Source: Diadema setosum | Taxonomy: Eukaryota > Echinodermata > Echinoidea > Diadematoida > Diadematidae | Length of the DNA stretch: 64,000 nucleotides | Direction: 5' to 3' | NCBI GenBank assembly: GCA_033980235.1 | Contig: CM067064.1 | Coordinates: 28,521,781 to 28,585,780, forward strand | Shown: positions 51,593 through 62,820 of the stretch, one piece after another | Layout: the number at the start of each line of letters is the position of its first letter | How positions within the stretch are numbered: position 1 is the first letter of the stretch | The notes under the pieces: model-generated | Told to the model about the DNA's origin: nothing | The model's database searches: none | What the model saw: the letters and a program-made list of their open reading frames with translations, nothing else | Translations under genes and position numbers: made by a program

Positions 51593-51910
51593 TGTCGACA
51601 GATAAGACAGTTTTTATGCATCTCCCTACAGCGATGAATACGACACATGACAGGCTTCTGTCCATTGCCTGAGGACGTACCCGTAAAAGTTCTCTTTTTA
51701 AAGTCATAAAACTCCTCTCAGAGTCAGAAAACTGACAAAAACAAAGCTAGCGCCCTCTCTCTCATCACTTTAATACACGAGTACAAAAAGGCCGAGAGAG
51801 TTTACCTGCCAGGCTGAGTTTACCCAGATACCTGTAACTATGGACAGGTTGTGCTGACATATTATATTTACATCAGTACAAATTTCTGTGTAACGTTAGG
51901 ACCCTTGACA

Positions 51911-52026
51911 GACAAGTACCGGTACATCTAATTCCGCGAAAAACTTCTCATTTATAATCGAATGACATTTGCTGGGTCAGTTTTATTATGAATGAGAAGT
52001 TTTTCGCAGAATTAGACATACTTGTC
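51911..52026. repeat. Short inverted repeat near exon 1
   Basis: CTAATTCCGCGAAAAACTTC and, about 40 bp later, its near-complement GAAGTTTTTCGCAGAATTAG; flanking GACAAGTA/TACTTGTC extends the pairing. It ends about 80 bp from the exon 1 donor on the intron side. Confidence 0.75.
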
Positions 52027-52105
52027 AGTCAATGTAGGACCCTAGACAAAATAAAACCCCCCCAAAAAAAACAAAAAACAAAAACAAAAACAACAAAATA
52101 CAAAC

Positions 52106-52201
52106 CTTGACAAATGTAAAGAGCTCTTGTCTAATTTTGCGCCGCTCCTCCAGGGCCGCCGTGTTTGGCCGATGAAATAGTTTTCTCATGCGACTCGCCA
52201 T
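52106..52201 (-). CDS. llgl: Lgl-family polarity protein, first coding exon
   Basis: This exon encodes the first 32 residues of a lethal(2) giant larvae family protein. Lgl proteins are cytoplasmic/cortical WD40 scaffolds that act with Scribble and Dlg in basolateral polarity and bind aPKC and syntaxin-type SNAREs (family knowledge). The peptide begins MASRMRKLFHRPN, continues with a charged stretch (EERRKIRQ) and ends ELFTFVK. The ATG at 52201-52199 has G at -3 and G at +4. An in-frame TAA lies four codons upstream, so this is the first usable in-frame start. The exon ends CAAG followed by gtttgt, a usable donor, and is exactly 96 nt, so the intron is phase 0. Joined to the exon at 32397 it reads FVK-TVEHGFP, the conserved Lgl/tomosyn N-terminal block. 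The fit to Lgl looks closer than to tomosyn because of the spacing and the ELF-F-KTVEHGFP pattern. Confidence 0.8.
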
Positions 52202-52362
52202 GACGTTGTGTGCTTATAATCCTTTGTACTTCCACAGAGATTCAAAAATCACAGAGTGGTGAATTGATTCCTCGCCACTCAAAATACCTCCCTTCTTTGT
52301 CAGAGTACCAAAAATCCCGATGATTCAGAACAACGCAATCGCGTTGGGGTGGATCGATGTCA
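52202..52362 (-). other. 5' UTR of the Lgl-family gene, probable
   Basis: Sequence immediately upstream of the start codon on the minus strand. An in-frame TAA lies 12 nt before the ATG. I see no ATG between a possible acceptor (ctgttcag ending at 52363) and the start codon. Whether the transcript begins within this stretch, further up near 52640, or enters by splicing at 52362 is not resolved by sequence alone. Confidence 0.45.
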
Positions 52363-52668
52363 CTGAACAGACAGTGAATGAGTACAGCCGTCACTCTCCG
52401 TGTCGCTTCTTCAGACGGCTACCGATGCAAGCAGCAGCTAGCTATAAACTGGGACTGGTATCGGGCGTCACACGCCTACACAACACAGCACAGCGCGTGG
52501 TACACTGGGGTGACCGTGCATACATGTGTCGAAGACACTCGGGTTGGCAAAATACCGGAAGAGCGTGCGTGGGATGCGGCAGGCTGGCTGGCTAGCTGCA
52601 CACTTTACACACACACATAGAGGAGCGTGAATGAAACGGTAGCAGTATCAGCAGCGAGATGCTGTCAG

Positions 52669-52674
52669 TTTATA
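52669..52674 (-). promoter_or_regulatory. TATA-like box upstream of the Lgl-family gene
   Basis: The minus strand reads GGCTTATAAACTG, a TATAAA match about 470 bp upstream of the start codon. A start site about 25-30 nt downstream, near 52640, would give a roughly 440 nt unspliced leader. The surrounding 52400-53000 region is richer in CpG than the introns. The match is short and could be chance. Confidence 0.3.
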
Positions 52675-52803
52675 AGCCTTTTTCCCCCTTGTATCTGTGA
52701 GGTAAACAAAAGCAAAAGACACGGAGTCAGACACAGTGTTCGGTAAATTAGGTAGAATATATTTACAAATTATTTCTGACAAAGGGTTTTCGGACTTTCT
52801 TAC

Positions 52804-52860
52804 CTGTAGCTAGAAGTCCCTAGCGTCGTACGTTATCGTGCATCATGCAAGCAACGGTCA
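52804..52860 (-). other. Possible non-coding first exon (strong splice donor)
   Basis: The minus strand carries CTACAG|GTAAGAAAG at 52804/52803, close to an ideal donor. A compatible acceptor with a pyrimidine-rich lead (cattcactgtctgttcag) ends at 52363, which would give a 440 bp 5' UTR intron and an exon running into the coding start. The exon's upstream limit is unknown; 52860 is arbitrary. No transcript evidence is available. Confidence 0.25.
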
Positions 52861-52862
52861 TA

Positions 52863-55800
52863 TTCACCGTACGAAAAAGAATCCCGCGTCCGTGTTTAGG
52901 GTGTTAGAGATCCGAGAGTGAGCACGAGCGAGCATGATCAGTCAATGGCCAAATACGTACGCGTCTCAGCACACGCGAATTTTGCGCTCTTTATTCACAA
53001 GCCTCCATCGATACTAAAGTAATTCATATCAGATAATAGCGCACATCAGACTTTCGGTCCCTCCATGCTGCGCCATGGTGTCATTACCCAATACCCACCC
53101 ATAGAGGTGATCTCGAGATTACCACACAGAAGAGTTCTGTGGATTACCGTGCCCCTGCCTCAGTTCTTCGACCTCGCAGATGGAGTATACACTATACACA
53201 GAGTTTTATCAATACGTATTGAATTGATTACATTAATAAAGTCCCAGAAATCAACTAAAACTCTAGCTTGATAAAACAGGGTCCTGAAGATAAGAGAATC
53301 AGTTTATTTTTAGGAATAGTAACGTTCATTTCAACTTAGTATACTAAGTTGTAAGATGTATTATAATACATCTTGAAGAGGAAGATATGGGAAAACTTCA
53401 TGAATTGTCATTGCGGGAAATTTTAAAATTTGCTTCATGATTATGAGTTTGTTACTTTCAATGATTGATGTGCTAAATACTGCTGATTACCTAATTCATA
53501 GAGATATAACGATTATAGTTTCCATCTCTACTTCCTAATTCGACTATGCTCCTGTTTCTTTCCTGTACTTGTTTTCCTCTTTTTTCTCGTCACTTTTTCT
53601 TTCTTTCTCTCTAGGGAGTATCCACCTCTTTTCTTCTATTTATCGGATCGTCCTATTTGATATCGCCACTCCTGTCTCATATTATTTCCTAAAGTTATTC
53701 AATAACATGTATTACCAACAACATTATCAGGAAGAAATTTCTTAGCGTTATTTCCTCATAATCATACTTTCATAATGTCTGCTATAGCCACCAGAACGTT
53801 TTGTTTACTTCCATCACCGTGTGCATTGGCGATAAAATATATTACACCTTAATCTATCATTATTTTCTGGTTCGGTTCTAGAGCAAGTGTAGTGTAGGTA
53901 TATTGTTTCATTTATCAATGTAGAACAACTTATTCACGAGAAGGCAAAAGTGAGACTGCGACCATATTATTATGATAGTCTTACTAAATTTCGATACGTT
54001 TAATGTACAGACAAGAGGGTACACTGTAATATTGATCATCTCAAATACTGTATCGTTATACAGTATATAGCGTATAGAATGAAATGGCATCTTACAGAAA
54101 CTCTGGTTGTTGTTTTTTATTTCCGTATTGAATAAAAAATACAATCTGACAGAAAAGAAAAATACATATACTGTACGAAGAAACGGGGATTGCCCATTCA
54201 GCTTTATTTACAAATATGTACGAGTGTTATTCCACGGCGTCTGATCATGTCATTGTCGATGGGATTAATAACGATTTCGTATTCAAAGGAGCTGCTTATT
54301 ACTTTGATGCAAATTCTCTTAATTTTCACGCTTATTATTTTTTTTTTACATCGGAATAACATAATTTGAATACATGTCAAATTGTACCTCTCTTGTCAAT
54401 GGTACATGTCAATATTTTCTGAATTTAGCCCCTTCCCCCCCCCCCCATGAATTTACCAGATACATGTCATACAAAGGAAAAATGACAAGAACGCTCTTAT
54501 GAACTAATACCCCCTGCTACGTCCTGGGAAGAGAAAAGAGCCATTCTGTTCGAGATAATGCGTCTTTTTTTTAGTCCTCACGGTTTCTTTTGATGGATCT
54601 AGGCACGCGACGGTGCTCCGTAAGATCACACCGCGGGAGAGAACGATAAATAGCAAAGCGATACTCTTTGGAATAAAGAGAAAACAGTCCATTGTACGCT
54701 CGTCGGCGACACCCTGCGCCCATCACTAAGCCTTCCCCATCTCCTTGTCTACACAATTATTTTCTGCTCTCCCTTTCTGATTTATTGTAATGCTCTTTCT
54801 CTGCCTCTCCTATCTCTTCTACCGTAAGTGAGGGGACTGCATGATACATAATTTCACTCGTTAGCAGCCCCTCAATTTTAACAGTCCTCTGATGAAACAA
54901 GATGCGTTTCTATTATCATGTATGATACTTTACCTTACATGGAATATACTGTTATTTTGACGTTTGTAACACATGTATACAATCATGTATAATCTTTGGA
55001 ATTATATAAAAATAGAAATGAATAAAATAATGAGCGAAAAGAAGAACGAAATCTCTCCTCATCCACCCCCTTCTCTTTATGACATTTACATCACAATTAG
55101 TTGGGACCGTGGAGAATTAGGACAATAGAACAAAAGTAACATCGTCGTCAAGAGAACGAAGGCCAGTAAAAAGATAAAAATGCAGGTTACTTAATTTTGA
55201 CGAAGCAGCTGTGGCGTGGTTCCTCCCTATACGCGCACGTGGCCACTGTTTGTGTGTATTATGCGAAACTGATGTCATGACGCTATAGTGAAATAGGAGT
55301 AGTATATCGGTACAAACCATGAAACTGTATACATTATAGGGCCTAATTTGCTTTGTTGTGTGTTTTGATCTCGATACATCAGTTTTCCCCATATTTTAAT
55401 GCGACGTTCACAGACCAATGTAATAATTTTAATTCCAATATAGAATGTTGTGTAGACCATCATGAGCGTACCGATGACCTAGCGTCGTCGGTAAGATAAA
55501 CGTTCGGAATAGTAATCATGGTGTTTTGAATAATTATATACGTGCGTGCTTTAGTCTCTACACGTTGTTTGATTTGCATAATGTTTCGTTTTCTCTATTG
55601 TTAATTAATTTCTTTATGTCAGCAGGTATATGCCCAATATAAATAGCTCCATTACATTGTCTGACAATGGTTGTTGCTTTTCCATCGTTAGTGTAATAGC
55701 GATAAATGTCCACATAAACATTGAAAACCAGCGATCTTGAGAATCTTATATTGTTTGTCTTTCTGTCAATCTCCCCTTCCTCTCTCCCTCTCTCCATCTC

Positions 55801-55917
55801 TTTCTGTGATATTAACGATGAAGAATAAGAAGTGTGAGAGAGAGTGAAGGAAATCGATCTGACTACGGGCTGGGATTGGGATGGGAACACTGTTTTAAAG
55901 AATTCAATCAATTTTGA
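52863..55917. other. Upstream region of the Lgl-family gene, unassigned
   Basis: Upstream of the presumed promoter. CpG dinucleotides are noticeably more frequent than in the introns, and large repeats are absent. It contains two adjacent perfect palindromes at 53333-53374 and a poly-C run at 54436-54446. No convincing gene. Confidence 0.45.
53333..53374. other. Two adjacent perfect palindromes
   Basis: AACTTAGTATACTAAGTT (18 bp, 53333-53350) and, two bases later, a perfect 22 bp palindrome beginning AAGATGTATTA (53353-53374). Confidence 0.9.
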
Positions 55918-56349
55918 TGATATTGTCAAAATATCATACTTGTTATAAATTGTGTTGAATTGATGATCTTATTGTATTGTATGAAAGAATGATACGTGAA
56001 TAATTGCATAATCGGTTGAGGCTGAAGATGCGCTATCATGCATGATTCGAAATATTTTTACGTAATTTGCAAGGGAATTAAGAAACAACAAGCATACGAT
56101 TGTGTGCATTTTCAAAACCAAACGCATGATGGGGAAGTCCTTTCATATTAATTCTGTGGCGCGTTCAGTGGGTGAAAAACAAAACAAAAAGAAGAACATT
56201 GAAAGATGTAGATTTCCTCTTTTTAGAGTCCGGTGATACATCCTGAGTCTCCAACAACATACATCTTCCGTATCCGTTCTCGTCTAGAGCGTCAGTTTTA
56301 TTGAATGTCTTTCGAACTATGCACGGACCATAAGAATATGCACGTAACC
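55918..56349. repeat. 432 bp dispersed duplication, copy 1
   Basis: Matches 58707-59138 in the same orientation with no indel; I count about 11 mismatches before the ends. Copy 1 sits in ordinary sequence while copy 2 is flanked on both sides by (TA)n, suggesting copy 1 is the source. No coding content recognised. Confidence 0.9.
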
Positions 56350-56681
56350 ACGCGCGGCCCTCGGATTGGCAGTATACGTTGTCTTATCCACTGAAGTTCC
56401 TTTTATCATCCTCGAAAAGCTTTTCTAGTCTACCCTAGAAAATAGTATTAAGAGAAGAAAACATGTGGAAAAGGACCCTTGGAACGCTCCAAGTTGAAGA
56501 GAGAGTGTGCTGATACAATCGGGAAAAAGAAAAATCGACGTGTCGGGTTTATAGTGACGGTCCCTTCTGGGTGGAAAATTGGAGGATTTTGGGACTGAGA
56601 GTGAATGAATAAGCAACAATGAAAAAAGGAGGAAAGTCACATCTTTCAGAACCATATTGATCGGGACAAACCAAGCAAATC

Positions 56682-56903
56682 TTATGGGTCCTTAGATGGC
56701 AAATCATTTCGTGTATCATCGTCATCATCTAAGATAATGTAAACGAGTCTTGTCTCTTCACAAAACGCAGTCCATGGTTTTTGAACGTTCAGGTAAAACA
56801 CAAGAGGGCGCTCTTCAGGAAAGGTGGTTCGTACATTATCCAAGGAGGTATGGACCGTGGAATAACTTCGCCTCCACTCGTCATATCGGCTTTGTGTTGC
56901 CAT
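56682..56903 (-). other. 73-codon open frame, unrecognised
   Basis: Begins MATQSRYDEWRRSYSTVHTS, then LDNVRTTFPEERPLVFYLNV and a run of five aspartates near the end. Composition is more protein-like than most frames here, but there is no recognised family, no promoter and no splice context that I can point to. It could be a small exon of an upstream gene or chance. Confidence 0.15.
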
Positions 56904-57067
56904 GCCAAATAAGATGCCATTTCTTTTGCAGACCTTTCATCTTTTTCATTTGTTTGTTTTCACTTCCCGACAGACAGAAAGACAAGTTATTAACATATGA
57001 GAATTGGGAATCATCTTCCTCAAAATGCTGTTAATGATAGTATTTCATTCATCAGGAATTGATTCCT

Positions 57068-57210
57068 GGGGGTCTTTCATAAAGCGTTTTGTCATGTATT
57101 TTGTTTTTTCTGACAAAATGTCATAAGATTCTGAAATCCATGCATCTGATTGGCTGAGAGCAAATTTGTCAGTCAATTTGTCAGACAAAACGCTTCATGA
57201 AATGCCCCCC
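57068..57210. mobile_element. Small TIR element (143 bp)
   Basis: Left end GGGGGTCTTTCATAAAGCGT followed by TTTGTC; right end GACAAAACGC followed by TTCATGAAATGCCCCC. The inner TTTGTC/GACAAA motifs repeat (for example CTGACAAAATG, AAATTTGTCAGTCAATTTGT). Non-autonomous; superfamily not determined. Confidence 0.75.
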
Positions 57211-57910
57211 CCCCCCCCTGAATATTTCTCTATAAAGAGCTGCGAGAACCACAAATCCGCCTAGGGTGTTCTCCAACATTGTTTTGACTACGGCGCTCAA
57301 TTTTTACTAGCACCCATGCAAATTTAGTGGTAAATATTTACTTGATTGTACAATAAACCAACTCATGTCACTTCTTCTTGACACTATACAATAGACTACT
57401 GAGAGCTTACAAGGAATCATACGATTCAGGTAGGCCTATTGATTTTTAGTGAAGGCAAAGCAAATAACAATTATGTCTTTTTTACGTTTAACAAAAAAAA
57501 AAAAAAATGTGTGGTATTATATACACAGTCATGCTGTTGTGGAATTCTGTGCCAGATGGGACAGTTATGATACATAAGTAAATAAAGAAGATTACAATAA
57601 GAAAACAATCAGTCCTTCAGACTGGTCTTCAATGACTTCTGATCTCATATACTGTGTACTTCTTGGTTAAAAGATATGACATGTTCATGAAATGATATAT
57701 TACAGTTGCTGTAAAAGTGAATTTTTTTTTCAGTGTTGAAATATTTGCACAATTCGCGCAACCAAAAACCATTGCAAAATTAAAAGCACATGAATATTTT
57801 TGCTACCCACATGTTCTAGAAGTTAATGTCTTGATTTGATGGAATTAACATGTGAAACTCATCCTACCAGGTCAAGCGCTACCCCCCCCCCCCAAAAAAA
57901 AAAAAACACA

Positions 57911-57911
<1 letters not shown>

Positions 57912-57942
<31 letters not shown>
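57912..57942. repeat. (TA)n microsatellite
   Basis: Follows poly-C and poly-A runs at 57883-57904. Confidence 0.95.
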
Positions 57943-58097
57943 CTCCTAGATGGGTCATTTGGAAGACATTTCCATTTGTTTTATATGCAAATTTTAAAAT
58001 ACATGTTCAATGGCAATTTACGCAATGGAGACACGAAAATTGTCTCCCTAATGAAGACACTTCCCCCCAATATGTCTCCCTAAGGTGCCAACTAGGG

Positions 58098-58134
<37 letters not shown>

Positions 58135-58136
58135 AT

Positions 58137-58382
58137 CGTCGCTGGGGTGACAAGACTTCGTATCTCAAAAATGTCAAAAAACTTTTTTTTGGCTTAATGG
58201 TCAAATAATGGGTCAAGTGATGTCTTGGCCATATCCTAACTGTCTTACTCCAAAAATGAAGCCACCATGACATGTCAAAGAGAAGGCTTTCCCATTCACT
58301 ATAGTGCTTTGGCCGCCAGGTTTTTTCGCTCTCCTGAACATTTGACGATTTTGAGATACGAGGTTTTGTCACCCCAGCGACG
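58137..58382. mobile_element. TIR element inserted in (TA)n (246 bp)
   Basis: Bounded by CGTCGCTGGGGTGACAAGAC followed by TTCGTATCTC on the left and its near-complement ending TTTTGTCACCCCAGCGACG on the right, about 30 bp inverted ends. (TA)n on both sides fits insertion at TA, as for Tc1/mariner-type MITEs. Non-coding. Confidence 0.85.
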
Positions 58383-58387
58383 ATATA

Positions 58388-58424
<37 letters not shown>
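58383..58424. repeat. (TA)n microsatellite
   Basis: TA array separating two inverted-repeat elements. Similar arrays lie at 58099-58136, 58686-58706 and 59137-59162. Confidence 0.95.
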
Positions 58425-58685
58425 GTTGATAAGGTAGTCTACGTGTTGGCAAGATAAAAAGATAAGTAACAAAGCTGCAACGAAGTTCATGCTGTATTCA
58501 CCAACGGTTTATTTCTTCACACAAATTTTCGAGCGTCTCGCCGCCCTTTCAACACTTGAGAAAGGGCGGCGAGACGCTCGAAAATTTGTGTGAAGAAATA
58601 AACCGTTGGTGAATACAGCATGAACTTTGTTGCAGCTTTGTTACTTATCTTTTTATCTTGCCAACACGTAGACTACCTTAACAAC
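58425..58685. mobile_element. Near-perfect 261 bp palindrome
   Basis: Starts GTTGATAAGGTAGTCTACGT and ends with its near-complement ...CTACCTTAACAAC; arms of about 126 bp differ at only a few bases around the spacer AACACTTGA (58551-58559). Arms include GAAAGGGCGGCGAGACGCTC and GAAATAAACCG. Flanked by (TA)n on both sides. It is either an extreme fold-back MITE or two head-to-head copies of one short element. Confidence 0.85.
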
Positions 58686-58706
58686 ATATATATATATATA
58701 TATATA

Positions 58707-59138
58707 TGATATTGTCAAAATAGTATACTTGTTATAAATTGTGTTGAATTGATGATCTCATTGTATCGTATGAAAGAATGATACGTGAATAATTGCATAA
58801 TCGGTTGAGGCTGAAGATGCGCTATCATGCATGATTCGAAATATTTTTACGTAATTTGCAAGGGAATTAAGAAACAACAAGCATACGATTGTGTGCATTT
58901 TCAAAACCAAACGCATGATAGGGAAGTCCTTTCATATTAATTCTGTGGCGCGTTCAGTGGGTGAAAAACAAAACAAAAAGGAGAACATTGAAAGATGTAG
59001 ATTTCCCCTTTTTAGAGTCCAGTGATACATCCTGAGTCTCCAACAACATACATCTTCCGTATCCGTTCTCGTCTAACGCGTCAGTTTTATTGAATGTTTT
59101 TCGAACTATGCACGGACCATAAGAATATGCACGAACCA
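58707..59138. repeat. 432 bp dispersed duplication, copy 2
   Basis: Begins directly after (TA)n at TGATATTGTCAAAATA and stops at GCACGAACC, directly before another TATATATATT tract. About 97 percent identical to 55918-56349, so recent. Confidence 0.9.
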
Positions 59139-59162
59139 TATATATATTTATATATATATATA

Positions 59163-60589
59163 CATATATGTTACTCATGAAGAAATATTCACTTTTACAG
59201 TATATTATATAATGTATAATGATGTGTTATAATACATCATGTAATATATGTGTATGTATATATATGTAAAATAATATAATGCCATCAAAGTCCCCAATAT
59301 TCTGCATCATCACTTTCAAGTGCCAATTTTAATGAGAAATAGCCAGAGATGTGAATCTTTCATTTTTGACCTGCATGTATTTCATAAATCAAGACTGCAA
59401 CACAATATCAATCTCTCAATATCCATCTGATAATCATTATTTTCTGTTAACACATCCTCCAGCGTCCTGTGGATCCTAACGACCACTGAGTATATGCTCA
59501 CATCCATCATCTGCATCATCATCATCATTATAATCATCCTAATCATCACCATTATCACCATCGTCATCAGCAGGAGGTACACTGTCCAGCTGATCCTGCA
59601 TCTTCAATATAATCATTATGATCATTCACTCAAGTTAATCCCAATATCAATCATCTACACCTTCATCATCATCATTGTCATCGTGATCATCCTCCTCCTC
59701 CTCCTCCTCATCATCATCATCATCACTATCATCACCATAATCACCATCATTCATCATCATTGTCATCATTATCATCATCATCATTGATCAATCGTCACAG
59801 GCACCATCATCATCATTGTAACATTATCAGCATTTGTCAAAACACTGACATGGACAACTTTCATCACTCCAGCCACAAATGAAGACATGGAGACATAATG
59901 AAACAGTCAAGATCACAGAACAAGAGTAAGTTTGCAGAAATCACTTCTTCTTTTTTTCCCAATGATCTCTGGCATGAAATATTTCACAGTCCACAGGTTG
60001 CAGTCTGTTACAGAGTGCTATTAAAGGTTTTTTTTTCACCATTTTATATTACAGAAAGGCACTAGGCTACATTCAAAATTAAAACTCTGATAAAAACAGA
60101 TTACACACACTCTCTCTCTCCTGTCGGAACGAAATCCAAACAGAACAAGCAAAATTTGAGCACTCCTGTACAGTGAAAAGAAGAAAGCGAAATATTGTCT
60201 AGAATGTCCTTGGAGAGAAAGATTTGTTAATCTCCATCTAAAATAACCCTCCCTCCTTGGACACATAATGTTTGGAGGCTAAAAGGCACCAATTGCGAAT
60301 GTTGAAGAAGCCACTGCACTCAAGTCTGGCAAGATGATAATACAGTATACTAAAAAACGTAGCGGTGCAAAGATTTGAAAGTGTACAAATCAATTCTGTA
60401 CAGATAACCCTTGACTTATTTTCTACATCTTTCTCTAGAATTAAAAAGAAAAAAAAAATTGGCCGTGTAAGAATTCCTCTTTTTAAGTTCCCATTACTGC
60501 ATTGAGGTGTAACTCCAGTATGCTTCTTTGGTCCTAGCTTATTCACCATATGTGGGCTTGAGAGGTATTGGCAGAATTGAACCGAGTAC
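59163..60589. other. Unassigned sequence
   Basis: AT-rich sequence, then the ATC-rich tract at 59511-59815, then sequence with no recognisable gene. Poly-T near 60028 and 60629. Confidence 0.45.
59511..59815. repeat. (ATC)n / CATCAT-rich tract
   Basis: About 300 bp of imperfect ATC/ATT triplets. Open frames in it are isoleucine- or histidine-rich chance peptides. Confidence 0.9.
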
Positions 60590-60615
60590 GGGGGGGGGGG
60601 GGGGGGGGGGGGGGG
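60590..60615. repeat. Poly-G run of 26
   Basis: Longest of many mononucleotide G runs in the window; another of 21 lies at 38975-38995. Confidence 0.95.
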
Positions 60616-60662
60616 TGTTCAACAGGCTTGGAGTAAGACTTTTTTTTTTTTTATAATAAACC

Positions 60663-61070
60663 ATAAAGGGAAGGTATTGTATTGTTTTAGTTGAGGTGAA
60701 GATTCAGCTTTGAACTTTTTGTGAGATACTTAGAAACCACTTAATGAAATGTTATTGTTAAAGAGCATACAATTCTCAGAAGAATTATTCAAAGTTTATT
60801 TGATGAAAATCAGTTTTGAAATGGTTGAGATATCCAAAAACAAAGTAAAGCAAAACGATCCTAATAAAAGGTGGGTCCCACCTGATTGCTTTATCTTGGA
60901 TATTTCAGCCATTTAAAACCGATTTTCATTAAATAAACTTTGAATTCCCCTTAGAATTATATGCTCTTTCATGTTTTCATGAAAGGTTTCTCATTATCTC
61001 GACAAATTGTCATCTAAAAAAGTTGGAAACCTGAAACCACATCTCACCTGAAACTATACCATCCCTATAA
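60663..61070. mobile_element. AAAGGG-bounded MITE, family B copy 4 (degenerate ends)
   Basis: ATAAAGGGAAGGTATTGTAT on the left and ACTATACCATCCCTATAA on the right; the TTAA sites have decayed. Inner sequence GATGAAAATCAGTTTTGAAA matches the other family B copies. Confidence 0.8.
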
Positions 61071-62820
61071 CATCATTATCATTAAAACAAACAGACAGAT
61101 ATTTTACACTATGGCAACCTCTCCTCTGGCACAATGGAAGGCTCATATCAAGACAGGTGTCTATTATGTACCCCTGCAACATATTAAACACATATTTCTC
61201 TCTTTCTTGTTTTTTTTTTTCAAATCCAAAGATACGAAGCAGACAGGTGTAAACACTACTGGTTTCCTATGGGTAACTGGCAGGCTGGTCCTGAATTGAT
61301 GATAATTATGGTTGTATACTGACGGTTCTTCTGACATACCTTTGTCATATTACGCTCTTGCAGTACTGCTAATGGAAGCATTCACACAGTAACTCACCTC
61401 TACGTTCAAATTAATGGTGATCATTAACATAAAGTACCATGAGTTGAAAACAGTTATTTTGATCAAACTTGTATATGCAAATTAGAATAGTATGATGTCA
61501 TCACCTTCTAACTCTCTCATATTGGTTTGTAAATATAACATTATACGATTATTTTGCAAAACACAACCCCCTACCCCATCAAAAGTCACTGCTGAGATAC
61601 TACAACTTCAACATCATTTGATGCAATGAATAGAATTGATTCCCCATAAATTTCCTTAAAAAAAAAACACAGGAATAACTGATTTGTTTGCAAGTTAATG
61701 AAACTTGTATGGTGGTGGCAGCACCTCATCTGATTGGCATTTGTGATTGTGACCAACATAATGTTTGATGAAAATGTGTAAAATTCAGGCATTAAACAAT
61801 CAATTTCTTTACATAAAATTTGAATAACGTTTTACTGTTTTGCCTGTTCATTTGTTTCTGCTCTATTTGTGAAAGTCAACTTAAATATGCCGTGGCATTT
61901 TTAATCCAAATACAGTCTCTATGAACACCTTTGCCCCCCCTCCCCCCCCCCCCCAGTTCACTGGAGATGTCACACTAACCAAAATGGATTAAAATGACTC
62001 CTGAAGAACAATATTTAATAACCACTAGTTACCCCATTTTTGAGTCCCATAAAAGTGGAGACCACTGTACTCTGGTCACTGCCCTCCACAGAAATCCCAC
62101 AGAAAAGGCAAAATGCTTGAAACAGCTCAAAGCAACTACAAAGTTACTTCACTATGCGTTCTTCACTGGCGATTCCTTCCCTTACTCATTTTTACAGACA
62201 TAAGATTGCAAATTCTCTCAATGCTAAATACTATTGACAAGCTTTACTAAAACTGGCAATTTATACCATTTTTGCATATCATTTTGCAAATGTAGGAAAT
62301 GAAACACCTCAAAGAAGACAAAACAAGAAAGCAGAGAGGTAATGGGTCAAACTCACAAATAGAAAGACCTTAACATTCTGTTGACCTTGGGATCAGGAGG
62401 AAATCCCCTCTCGGATTGAACGTTTTGAAACAAGTACAGACGATGACATGGCAATGATAAAAATCTATGGTCCATGAGGGCTCTCTGGATGGGGGAATAA
62501 AATTGGCGCTAGTAGTACTTCATCAGACAACAATGGCAAGAAACAAATGACAACATTTAACATTCCCTTATTAAAACATGTGTCACCATATCACATATCT
62601 GACTTGACTATAAAGGTTGTGACACTCATGGGTACTGATACCTACACACTTTTTTCATTAAAAATATTAAAAATAAGTGTTCCTTTACATATTCTTAATA
62701 ATTCTTTGATTCATCATTTTGTACTGGCCAGGAGATGGAACAATTCATTTTGTAACCCTCCTCCAAAATTTTTGTTGGCCATAGTATTAAACAATAACTC
62801 CTCGCAAATAATCTACCATA
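61071..62820. other. Unassigned sequence
   Basis: AT-rich with a poly-C tract at 61936-61954. No gene recognised. Confidence 0.4.

Larger units (their letters stand above)
32398..52105 (-). other. llgl: Intron 1 of the Lgl-family gene
   Basis: About 19.7 kb between the gtttgt donor at 52105 and the ctgcag acceptor at 32398; phase 0. It contains no other exon that I can support. Its larger contents are a 2.9 kb fold-back element, a head-to-tail dimer of a 2.35 kb hairpin-ended element, a 1.1 kb inverted repeat, a small TTAACCC-bounded element and one TTAAAGGG-bounded element, each listed separately. The sequence between them is AT-rich with scattered microsatellites and poly-G/poly-A runs. 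Confidence 0.75.

Noticed and set aside
32280..52201. Assignment to tomosyn (STXBP5) in place of Lgl
   Set aside because: Both families share HGFP and P-ALA-DP, but the ELF-F-KTVEHGFP spacing and short basic N-terminus fit Lgl better; only downstream exons would settle it fully.
54504..54756. Overlapping arginine-rich frames as a small exon
   Set aside because: Two phases are open in the same stretch, neither has splice sites or recognisable homology.
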